DNA of 64,000 nt, taken from positions 146,573 through 210,572 of the forward strand of contig NZ_JAXMOH010000006.1 of the NCBI RefSeq assembly GCF_034670005.1, written 5' to 3'. Of the stretch, positions 45,369 to 53,091 are shown one piece after another. A program made the translations under genes and the position numbers. This stretch comes from Thalassobius sp034670005 (lineage in GTDB: Bacteria; Pseudomonadota; Alphaproteobacteria; Rhodobacterales; Rhodobacteraceae). Numbering within the stretch: the stretch's first letter is position 1; each line of letters starts with the position of its first letter. Below the pieces are notes generated by a model. It saw nothing but the letters and a program-made list of their open reading frames with translations, searched no databases and was not told the origin of the DNA.

Positions 45369-45800
45369 TCAAAGCACCCCGATTTCGGCCAGCGCCGCTG
45401 ACAATTCGCTTGGCAGCGCTTCTTCCTGTTGCCGGTGCGCCGCGATATCGGGCGGGCTGTCTTCGGGCGGCAGATAACGCCAGCCTTGGAACGGGCGGCG
45501 CGGGGCCTGGGCGGTGCGGTGCAGTTCAGGATCAAGCACGATGGCGCAGCGGCGGATACCATCTTCGCCGATCACCTCGTCGAGCCGCAAAACGCGCTGG
45601 CGGCATTGCACCAAGCCCTTGATTACCCAATAGATAGATCCGCCGTTCAGCAGCTCGGAGTCGCGTTTGGGCCACATCCGGGTGACATGCCGGGGCAAAC
45701 CGTCCGCTGTCTGGGCGCGGCGCAGGGCCTGCCATTCGATCAGGTTTTCCACGCCATCCGAGCCGACGCTCAGTTTGATCAGATTGATGTGCTTATCCAC
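45369..45800 (-). CDS. DUF1489 family protein
   Basis: A 143-residue protein with the family opening HINLIKLSVGSDGVENLIEW, then HVTRMWPKRDSELLNGGSIY and WVIKGLVQCRQ. DUF1489 is widespread in Alphaproteobacteria without an assigned role. The start is GTG at 45800, inside a perfect DnaA-box sequence (45793-45801). It is convergent with hisG and divergent from nrdJ. Confidence 0.87.
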   Translation of the reverse strand: MDKHINLIKLSVGSDGVENLIEWQALRRAQTADGLPRHVTRMWPKRDSELLNGGSIYWVIKGLVQCRQRVLRLDEVIGEDGIRRCAIVLDPELHRTAQAPRRPFQGWRYLPPEDSPPDIAAHRQQEEALPSELSAALAEIGVL

Positions 45801-45865
45801 AGTTTACCCACAGAGTCGTCCAGAATTATAACTCGATATTGTAGTCTTCCGGTGGCTGTGGACAA
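45793..45865. promoter_or_regulatory. DnaA-box cluster upstream of nrdJ
   Basis: TTATCCACA at 45793-45801 matches the DnaA-box consensus. TTACCCACA at 45804-45812 and the minus-strand TTGTCCACA at 45857-45865 each differ by one base. Between them an imperfect NrdR-like element (minus strand ACAATATCGAGTT, near 45831-45843) can be seen. The cluster lies 130-200 bp upstream of nrdJ. Confidence 0.5.
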
Positions 45866-45996
45866 GGTGTTGTGGTACCATGGGCACAAATTTCCCGATT
45901 GTGGAAGTTTTGACGTTGAGAGTTCCGGGGTGCCTGTAGTATCGAAGCCGCCACGCCTATGCCGTTCCGATTCACCGAACTTGAAGGACCCGACAC

Positions 45997-48261
45997 ATGA
46001 CCCGTTTCGCCGCGCCCATTTCCGAACAGATCTGGGATATGAAATACCGTCTCAAAGACGCTGACGGCACCCCGGTGGACCGGACGGTCGAAGACAGCTG
46101 GCGTCGGATCGCCCGCGCGCTGGCTAAAGCTGAAAAAGATCCCGAATTTTGGGAACAGCGATTCTATGACGCGCTGGAGGATTTCAAATACCTGCCCGCC
46201 GGACGGATCACCGCCGGGGCCGGTACCGGTCGCAGCGTGACCCTGTTCAACTGCTTTGTCATGGGCACCATCCCCGACAGTATGGCGGGCATTTTCGATA
46301 TGCTGAAAGAGGCCGCGCTGACCATGCAACAGGGCGGCGGCATCGGCTATGACTTTTCCACCATCCGGCCACGCGGCGCGGATGTACTGGGGGTGGCGGC
46401 GGATGCATCGGGTCCGCTCAGCTTCATGGATGTCTGGGATGCGATGTGCCGCACTATCATGAGCGCCGGCAGCCGACGCGGCGCGATGATGGCTACGATG
46501 CGCTGCGATCACCCCGATATCGAGGATTTCATCACCGCCAAATCCGATTCCGCCCGGCTGCGCATGTTCAACCTGTCGGTGCTGATCACCGACGATTTCA
46601 TGACTGCGGTCAAGGCGGACGGTCCGTGGGAACTGAAATTTGGCGACAAGGTCTATCACACGTTGCAGGCGCGCGACCTGTGGAACAAGATCATGCAGTC
46701 GACCTATGATTTCGCCGAACCCGGCGTGATCTTCATCGACCGGATCAACAAGGCCAACAACCTCAGCTATTGCGAAACCATCGCGGCGACCAACCCGTGC
46801 GGCGAACAACCCTTGCCGCCCTATGGTGCCTGTCTGTTGGGATCGGTCAATCTGGCGCGTCTGGTCGCCGATCCGTTTGGCAAGGGGGCCAAGCTGGATC
46901 AGGATCGACTGGACGATCTGGTGCGGGTCGCGGTGCGGATGATGGACAATGTCGTGGACGTGTCGCAATTCCCGCTGCCCGAACAGGCGCAAGAGGCGCA
47001 GAACAAGCGCCGGATCGGGCTGGGTGTTACCGGTCTGGCCGATGCGCTGTTGATGGTCGGCCTGCGCTATGGCAGCGACGAAGCCGCGCATCAGGCCGAA
47101 GACTGGCTGCGCCAGATCGCGCGCTCCGCCTATCTGGCCTCGGTCGAACTGGCCAAGGAAAAGGGGGCTTTTCCGCTGTTCGACGCGGACAAATTCCTCG
47201 CCTCTGGAACCATGCTGCAAATGGATCACGATGTCCGCGCCGAGATCGCCGAACATGGCATCCGCAACGCGCTGCTGACCTCGATCGCGCCCACCGGCAC
47301 GATTTCGCTTTACGCCGGCAATGTGAGTTCCGGCATCGAACCGGTCTTTGCCTATGCCTATACCCGCAAGGTTCTGCAGAAGGACGGCAGCCGCACCGAG
47401 GAAGAAGTGGTCGATTACGCGGTGCAGATGTGGCGTGACAAATTCGGTGACAGGGAGCTGCCCGACTATTTCGTCAATGCACAGACGCTGGCCCCGCTGG
47501 ATCACGTCAAAATGCAGGCGGCGGCACAGAAATGGGTCGATTCCAGCATCTCGAAAACCATCAACTGCCCCGAAGATATCAGCTTCGAAGCGTTCAAGGA
47601 CGTCTATATAGAAGCCTATGAAACCGGCTGCAAAGGCTGCACCACCTACCGGCCCAACGACGTGACCGGATCGGTGTTGAGCGTGAGCGAAGTCAGCGAA
47701 AAGGCCCCCGAAGCCGATACCGGCGCTGACGTGATTTATATGTCCGAACCGCTGGATCGGCCCGAGTCGCTGGAAGGTCATACTTACAAGCTGAAATGGC
47801 CCGACAGTGAACATGCGATCTATCTGACCATCAACGATGTGGTGATCGGCGGCCACCGCCGCCCGTTCGAGGTGTTTATCAACTCCAAGAACATGGAGCA
47901 CTATGCCTGGACGCTGGCGCTGACCCGGATGATCTCGGCAGTGTTCCGGCGTGGCGGCGATGTAAGTTTTGTGGTGGAAGAGCTGAAAGCGGTGTTCGAT
48001 CCGCGCGGCGGCGCCTGGATGCAGGGTAAATATATCCCTTCGATCCTGGCGGCGATTGGCGGGGTGATTGAACAGCATCTGATCCATACCGGCTTTATCG
48101 AAGGCGAAGGCATGGGGCTGAAATCGGACCCCAAGGCCGTTGCTATGGCGGTGGGCGAAGCCCCGCGCGGCAAAGCCTGCCCGAGCTGCGGTCAGTTCGA
48201 TTTGCGCATGGTCGAAGGCTGCATGACCTGTATGAGTTGCGGCCATTCGAAATGCGGCTGA
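45997..48261 (+). CDS. nrdJ: Vitamin B12-dependent (class II) ribonucleotide reductase
   Basis: Reduces ribonucleotides for DNA synthesis, using adenosylcobalamin to generate the thiyl radical; oxygen-independent. It is 754 residues, a compact class II form. Visible are the redox Cys region TLFNCFVMG, NPCGEQPLPPYGACLLGSVN (radical Cys and Glu), and IAPTGTISLYAGNVSSGIEP. A C-terminal Cys-rich tail (CPSCGQ, then CMTCMSCGHSKCG) probably serves for rereduction or zinc binding. No cobalamin riboswitch is seen upstream. It lies at the edge of the accessory island. Confidence 0.95.
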   Translation: MTRFAAPISEQIWDMKYRLKDADGTPVDRTVEDSWRRIARALAKAEKDPEFWEQRFYDALEDFKYLPAGRITAGAGTGRSVTLFNCFVMGTIPDSMAGIFDMLKEAALTMQQGGGIGYDFSTIRPRGADVLGVAADASGPLSFMDVWDAMCRTIMSAGSRRGAMMATMRCDHPDIEDFITAKSDSARLRMFNLSVLITDDFMTAVKADGPWELKFGDKVYHTLQARDLWNKIMQSTYDFAEPGVIFIDRINKANNLSYCETIAATNPCGEQPLPPYGACLLGSVNLARLVADPFGKGAKLDQDRLDDLVRVAVRMMDNVVDVSQFPLPEQAQEAQNKRRIGLGVTGLADALLMVGLRYGSDEAAHQAEDWLRQIARSAYLASVELAKEKGAFPLFDADKFLASGTMLQMDHDVRAEIAEHGIRNALLTSIAPTGTISLYAGNVSSGIEPVFAYAYTRKVLQKDGSRTEEEVVDYAVQMWRDKFGDRELPDYFVNAQTLAPLDHVKMQAAAQKWVDSSISKTINCPEDISFEAFKDVYIEAYETGCKGCTTYRPNDVTGSVLSVSEVSEKAPEADTGADVIYMSEPLDRPESLEGHTYKLKWPDSEHAIYLTINDVVIGGHRRPFEVFINSKNMEHYAWTLALTRMISAVFRRGGDVSFVVEELKAVFDPRGGAWMQGKYIPSILAAIGGVIEQHLIHTGFIEGEGMGLKSDPKAVAMAVGEAPRGKACPSCGQFDLRMVEGCMTCMSCGHSKCG

Positions 48262-48291
48262 GCGACATCTCTCTGGCTGTCTGTTGTAACT

Positions 48292-48315
48292 GAAAGGACT
48301 AATTGTCCTTTTTGG
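48292..48315 (+). terminator. Rho-independent terminator of nrdJ
   Basis: AAAGGAC, loop TAATT, GTCCTTTTT, 31 bp after the stop. Confidence 0.75.
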
Positions 48316-48749
48316 GTGGTTTTTTGGCCATTCTTGGAAGCATAATGTGACCACCGGGCAGAAACGCCCGGTTGTCGCGGTTTAAGCCCCGAAACACGAT
48401 GCCCATGGTTCGACTCTGTCCCAAGGGATATGGTGCGGCAGGAATGCCGCCCAAAACCGAATTCGAAGAAATTCCTATCTGGTTTAGAATTCTCCAGAAC
48501 AGGGGGCAAGCCCATTGCTCCTTGTCGGGGGTGGTGCGGTTGACCTTGGACCAGTGGGTCGTCCGGAACAGTGTAGCTTCCGTGGGATCAACGTGTTGAG
48601 TGGGGCAGCTGTGTCTGTTGGCCAAGGCGATAGGTTGTCTCGCCGGGAACGAAAACCCGAGGCACTTGTACTGAGCAAATCTTTTGAGCGCGGAAACGTA
48701 AATGGGGCGGCCAAAGGCCACCCCATTTATCGTTGTTTTTTTGTCTGGC
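48316..48749. other. Non-coding stretch at the nrdJ/island junction
   Basis: Several overlapping open frames exist on both strands, but none has a ribosome site, recognisable product or codon use like the neighbours. The stretch ends with an imperfect palindrome at 48699-48729 (AAATGGGGCGGCC, AAA, GGCCACCCCATTT). That palindrome follows the minus-strand gene ending at 48750 and may act as its terminator. Confidence 0.5.
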
Positions 48750-49151
48750 TTATGAACGGCTTGTTGTTCGTGCCCGTAGCGCTGCTTCTATCCTGGCATG
48801 GGCTCTGAGGGCCTCGTGATGAGAATGTCCGCCATCACAACAGGCGCAAGGCATCAAAGCATCCCCAAGGTCCAGGATCTGATATCCGAGTGCAAGAAAC
48901 GCCTCCTTCGCCGCAGCAGCCACGAGATTAAGGTGATGCTGCCATTGCATGACCGAAATGCATGCGATTTCCCGTCCTCGCTGATATGGGTGCCGGTCCA
49001 CCCAGAGATGGACAAATGGCAACCGAAACTTCTGTACAAGCCACATTGAGATGTCGCAGATGTCTTGATGGAGAGGGTAATCCTCGTCGGGGACGGAGCC
49101 CAGACGCCCAGCGTGTTGCAGCTGACAGCCCGAGATGGTGTCAGTCGGCAT
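48750..49151 (-). CDS. Unrecognised accessory protein (133 aa)
   Basis: From ATG 49151 the product begins MPTDTISGCQLQHAGRLGSV. It is rich in His and Cys (PCACCDGGHSHHEALRAHAR near the C-terminus), which could bind a metal. It has a central aromatic segment MWLVQKFRLPFVHLWVDRH. It overlaps the end of the upstream 115-residue gene by 11 bases, suggesting translational coupling; ATG 49166 is an alternative start. I recognise no family. Confidence 0.5.
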   Translation of the reverse strand: MPTDTISGCQLQHAGRLGSVPDEDYPLHQDICDISMWLVQKFRLPFVHLWVDRHPYQRGREIACISVMQWQHHLNLVAAAAKEAFLALGYQILDLGDALMPCACCDGGHSHHEALRAHARIEAALRARTTSRS

Positions 49152-49488
49152 TGCAGAACCGCGCATGCAGTTCACTGATACGAGCGCCATGCCAGCGCAG
49201 GGCACCAGAGGCATCGAAATTTCGATCCCGCGCGGCAGCATCTGCAGCTTGCGATGTCTGCTTTGCCAGAAATGTTTCAATCTCCTGAAGCGCTGTTTTA
49301 ATCATTTTGGCGTCCGGGTGCTGGTTCCCGAAGATGCTATGCAGATCGCAAAGCGCATCAAAGCCCGAAGGCGCATCGAATGCGTCGAACAGATTGCACA
49401 GTGCAGGACCGTGACGGCGTAGATGCTGCTCCGTATCTGAGATACGGTCATACGCAGCCTGTGCGATGTTTTCATTGGTGGTGTCCAT
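49141..49488 (-). CDS. Unrecognised accessory protein (115 aa)
   Basis: ATG 49488 has AGGAGA upstream. The 115-residue product (MDTTNENIAQAAYDRISDTE...) is predicted all-helical and acidic at the N-terminus, with no membrane segment or known motif. It forms a two-gene unit with the overlapping 133-residue gene downstream and follows another orphan 250 bp upstream. The ribosome site makes it a credible gene; the function is unknown. Confidence 0.6.
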   Translation of the reverse strand: MDTTNENIAQAAYDRISDTEQHLRRHGPALCNLFDAFDAPSGFDALCDLHSIFGNQHPDAKMIKTALQEIETFLAKQTSQAADAAARDRNFDASGALRWHGARISELHARFCNAD

Positions 49489-49740
49489 GGGAGATCTCCT
49501 GTTCATGTAGTTGGATTGTTTGGGGTGGGTGCCATTCTGCGGCGTCAGAAAAATCCTGCATGGAGGAGGTGGAAGGTCTGGCGGTGTGCTCCTTTTGTTT
49601 GGATCGGAAGGGGTGTGTTTGCTGGTATCAATGAGATTGGTCGTTTTGCGAAAGTACGAAGAAGAAAACTGCTCGCGCTCCAACTTTTCTTGCGAGATCC
49701 CCCGCGCCGCCGCCGAGGTGACGAGGCGCGGGGAGACACA

Positions 49741-50136
49741 TCACGCTGGCTGAGTGGTCTCGGTTCTGAATACCCCTGCATCATGGAGGGCCTGCTCCAA
49801 GCCATCCGCGAGGAGACAGATTTCCGGAACAATTGGATCATCGGGTTCGAGCAGTGCAAGGTCCGGGCCATCGCTCCAGTCGTCATTGTAAGCGTATTCG
49901 AGGAACAGAAGGTTCCGCAGCTCAAGCAATTGACGGCGCAGACGGCGGGTAAATGGACCTGGGCGGTCCAATGCCTCGCGAACGGCATTGATCAGCCGCG
50001 CGCCGCGCCGCCCACCAATCAGCAATGCGGCGTGGCCGAGGGCTTCATCGTGGTTTTGGAAATACGCCCGACACGCGTATTCGCGTCCGTTTCCACGGGG
50101 GAGTTTGGGGTCGGGGATAATCTTGCTGTAGTACAT
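49741..50136 (-). CDS. Unrecognised accessory protein (131 aa)
   Basis: ATG 50136 is preceded by AGGAGG at ideal spacing, which decides the start; an in-frame ATG at 50202 would add 22 residues. The product begins MYYSKIIPDPKLPRGNGREY. It has a basic helical middle (RPGPFTRRLRRQLLELRNLL) followed by an acidic loop and helix (YNDDWSDGPDLALLEPDDP). There is no signal peptide, membrane segment or recognised domain. It is the first of three minus-strand orphans between nrdJ and the defence genes. Confidence 0.6.
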   Translation of the reverse strand: MYYSKIIPDPKLPRGNGREYACRAYFQNHDEALGHAALLIGGRRGARLINAVREALDRPGPFTRRLRRQLLELRNLLFLEYAYNDDWSDGPDLALLEPDDPIVPEICLLADGLEQALHDAGVFRTETTQPA

Positions 50137-50602
50137 GGTGCCTCCTGATTGAGAAAGTTGCCAGGTTTCGTCCCAGCGGGTCAGGATGTTTTGGAGGTTC
50201 ATGTGATCGTCATCTGCTGAGTTGCGCGTCTCATTCTGAGGGCGCGAAAATCAGTCGATGGCGGTGTCTGTCAATTTTCCCTTCATTGCGTATCGTCCTT
50301 CTTGATGGCTCCTGGATAAGAGGTTGGCCAAAATTCCCATGACGAAGAAGATTGTGAAAAAAATTTGAAACCCGCTTTCCCTGAGACAATACAACTGCTG
50401 TCTAAGACCATCAGGATGCAGTGTGCCGAACAATACTATGACCCCGGAACGCGCAGACGATTGCATGGGGCCCGAAAATCTTGGACCCTTGTTGACGAGC
50501 GCAGGGCGCATTCACCCCATAGCCAGAACAGCGTTTCCGAGCGGCGACTTCTTCAGCAGCCTGCTAAATGTACAGGAAACCTTTTACAGCCGACAGTCCG
50601 AG
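50137..50602. other. Gene-poor, lower-GC stretch
   Basis: These 466 bp separate the small orphan genes from the HNH nuclease gene. Open frames on both strands lack ribosome sites and resemble nothing known. Base composition drops here toward AT and stays low through the following ATPase gene. The promoter of the gene starting at 50136 must lie in the left part. Confidence 0.5.
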
Positions 50603-51433
50603 TCAACTGCGATACGCTCCAGCGCAATAATTGAGGTTTTGCGCTGCAGCAAAATAGGCCGCCATTTCAATAGTGTTTCCGTGGCGACGGAACACTCTTT
50701 CGCCCTGATCTCGGAAGTGATCACTAATCCATTGCTCGCCAAAATTACTTAGGTGTTCTTCTATATCCGCCTCCATCTCAACAAGAACTTGAGCTGAGAT
50801 GGATTTCATACGGCGCGGCAACTCTAACTTTGTAAAGTGAAAGCTTAAACGATCAGACAAGGCACCGTGGCGAGTATCCAACTGTGCAAAATACTCTAAT
50901 ACTGGCCCGCCTTCCTCAATGTTTAGTCGTGCGAACATCCATTTTTCATTTGGCAGTACATCAAAGTAAGGATGCAGTAAGCTGCGGTTCGCAGCTTCAG
51001 GAAGGGAGGTCAACTTTGTATGATTGCAGCCGTGGCATATAGGTACGAGGTTATTTGGGAGCACGTTTAGCTCAGGGAATTGATCTTTTGGTAAGTAATG
51101 GTCGACCTCCCAAACCTCTCCAAAACCGCAAAAGGGACATTTCCCAACAAGTGTTCTAATTTGGTCGTACGTTTCGCGCTCGACCCCTTTTTTTGAAACG
51201 AGCCGAGAGTCATACACCTTGCTGATCTGTTCTTTTTCTTCATCAGACATTGCCATCGCAACAACTGAATCGGGACGACCTGCCGTGAGCGCGGTTGCGT
51301 ATGATTCTCCGGCATCCACAACCCGCTGCGTCATCGTTTCAAGCATTGCCCGCCTTTGTGCATTTTGCGTTTGCCCGATACAGCTCCGATAGAGGTCCTC
51401 GTGTTCTTTTTGTATGCAATTAATTGATCTCAT
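50603..51433 (-). CDS. HNH endonuclease of a Septu-like defence module (PtuB-like)
   Basis: A 276-residue protein with an HNH/zinc-ribbon nuclease core. Cys99 and Cys102 (CPFCG), Asp111-His112 (EVDHYLPKDQFPEL), Asn residues in VLPNNLVPICHGC, and Cys133/Cys136 with CNHTK are present. A helical N-terminus and a C-terminal extension flank it. It overlaps the ATPase gene upstream by ATGA, so the two are one operon. ATPase-plus-HNH pairs of this form are the Septu anti-phage systems, where the nuclease is PtuB; the specific family call is inference. Confidence 0.75.
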   Translation of the reverse strand: MRSINCIQKEHEDLYRSCIGQTQNAQRRAMLETMTQRVVDAGESYATALTAGRPDSVVAMAMSDEEKEQISKVYDSRLVSKKGVERETYDQIRTLVGKCPFCGFGEVWEVDHYLPKDQFPELNVLPNNLVPICHGCNHTKLTSLPEAANRSLLHPYFDVLPNEKWMFARLNIEEGGPVLEYFAQLDTRHGALSDRLSFHFTKLELPRRMKSISAQVLVEMEADIEEHLSNFGEQWISDHFRDQGERVFRRHGNTIEMAAYFAAAQNLNYCAGAYRS

Positions 51434-52956
51434 TGGCCCTCACCCTTAGCAGTGAGCGCCCTGGCAAGAGCTCGGCCTTCAGTGCCGATATTGTTGTCAA
51501 ACTGGTCAAGAAGATCTTCAAAAACACGCCCGTCGGCATTCTTTCGAATCAGATTAAAGTACCCACTCTCCTCGACTTCGAGCCCGAAGACCTTGCGGGT
51601 GAGCATGCCAACGTTTTCCGCAAATGTCTCTATTTCAGGGCGGTCTATTCGCATAGAACTTCCGGAACTGCGTAACACGGAAACGCAGCTCGACGGAACC
51701 TCCTGTAAAACAACGGGTGAGTGGGTAGCCAGAATCGCCACCCCGTTTCTTGCCATCAGCAACTCAGATAGAGCTCGAACAAATGATCCTAATAGTGGTG
51801 GGTGAAGGTGCGTCTCAGGCTCATCGATAAGTACAAGTGTCCGATCGCTAACGAGTTCTACCAAGCGCGCAATGGTTAGAAGCACAATTTTATGGCCTGA
51901 GCTGAGCTCCTCAAATTTCTGTCTAATCTCGTTTCGCATTAGGTCGTCAGGATCTTCCAAAAGGCTGGGAAAATTTAAGGCTTTTATTCCAGGGTCTGAC
52001 TCCAGCACCTTAAGAGCCTTAATCCAGCGTTCCAACCGGCTGGCGTCGGCAATGATGGACCACAGACAATCATCAAACTCAGACGTCATGTCATCCGAAG
52101 ATTTTAGAGTGATGTCCTCTTCCGCTTCTCCATCAGAGAATTTCTTTATTCCGACGTATTGGTATGGAACGCCACGCTTCGTGCGATTAGTTCCCTTGTT
52201 GATCGGATTTAGTCGATCGAACACGCTGTATGCGACTACCACAAGGTTGAGAAAGTCAGTTTCGGCATCGGATTCCTTGTCCAGAAATTCAAACCGCCCT
52301 GGTAGGCTGATCGTAGCAGCTTTGCTTTCTGTAAGTGCGTCCGCCATTCCTGCGATTAGGCGAGTTTTGCCAACACCGTTTCTCCCAATGAGCACATGAA
52401 TATTGCTTGGCGGCAGTGTTTCTGGCTCGACCTGAAAATGGCAGAATTCTTCCTCAGCGCCAATGTATGGACGAAATAAATACTTGAAACTAAATGATGT
52501 CAGTTCGCTACTTCCAGCAAGAATCCTTGGAAAACTAACCTCTACATCTCTTACTGAAACCCATCGAAGAAGCGACGACCCCATCGCTTCTTCTTCCCGA
52601 AACTCAGCCCAAATATCAAGATTTTTAACACAATCTCGGACCCCGTCCAAATAGGAATTGCGTAGCGGCACATCAATTTCAGCAAGTCCTAAATAGTAGT
52701 CCCTGTCGCCGCCGAGCGAGCAGTAGGTTGGCCCCAAGCCATCCGAATTTCTCGGAATCCTAACTCTGCCGGACTCCATTCCCTTGGACATAATCTTTAG
52801 AGATCCCAAGTCGTAACGGGTGCCTTGAGAATCAAAAAGGGTTGCCTTGAACGCTGTCTTAAAGCCGAAGTCATCCCAGCCGTCATCAGACAAAACACAA
52901 AGGTTTTTATGTGTTTCAAAATCTCCGGGCGGATATGTCTGGTTAATAAACTTCAT
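51430..52956 (-). CDS. ABC-type AAA ATPase of a Septu-like defence module (PtuA-like)
   Basis: A 508-residue SMC/ABC-like ATPase. Walker A GRNGVGKT is at 191-198. Toward the C-terminus lie signature ELSSGHKIVLL, Walker B LVLIDEPETHLHPP and the switch histidine in AILATHSPVVL. About 185 residues precede Walker A, unlike canonical PtuA, where the P-loop is near the N-terminus; they are predicted beta-rich. The gene is markedly AT-richer than the chromosome to the left. It pairs with the overlapping HNH nuclease gene, arguing for a Septu variant. Confidence 0.75.
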   Translation of the reverse strand: MKFINQTYPPGDFETHKNLCVLSDDGWDDFGFKTAFKATLFDSQGTRYDLGSLKIMSKGMESGRVRIPRNSDGLGPTYCSLGGDRDYYLGLAEIDVPLRNSYLDGVRDCVKNLDIWAEFREEEAMGSSLLRWVSVRDVEVSFPRILAGSSELTSFSFKYLFRPYIGAEEEFCHFQVEPETLPPSNIHVLIGRNGVGKTRLIAGMADALTESKAATISLPGRFEFLDKESDAETDFLNLVVVAYSVFDRLNPINKGTNRTKRGVPYQYVGIKKFSDGEAEEDITLKSSDDMTSEFDDCLWSIIADASRLERWIKALKVLESDPGIKALNFPSLLEDPDDLMRNEIRQKFEELSSGHKIVLLTIARLVELVSDRTLVLIDEPETHLHPPLLGSFVRALSELLMARNGVAILATHSPVVLQEVPSSCVSVLRSSGSSMRIDRPEIETFAENVGMLTRKVFGLEVEESGYFNLIRKNADGRVFEDLLDQFDNNIGTEGRALARALTAKGEGQ

Positions 52957-53091
52957 TTTTCACCTTCAAAAGAATTTTAAGAGTTCAGCAAGGTTCAAGG
53001 GTATTGCTGCAAGTGTGTTAGTCGTACCCGTCATTCTCCGGAATTGATCTTCCGGCTTATCGTAAAAAATATGATCTCCTCGCGGCGGGTT

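Noticed and set aside
45801..45996. Possible cobalamin riboswitch upstream of nrdJ
   Set aside because: I could not find the B12-box consensus or the expected length of structured leader.
45826..48354. An 842-codon open frame antisense to nrdJ
   Set aside because: It is a shadow of the GC-rich nrdJ coding frame; the translation has no domain pattern, and the nrdJ motifs are complete.
48515..48808. A 97-codon plus-strand frame after nrdJ with a hydrophobic C-terminus
   Set aside because: There is no ribosome site, it runs into the convergent orphan gene, and competing frames of similar length lie on the other strand.
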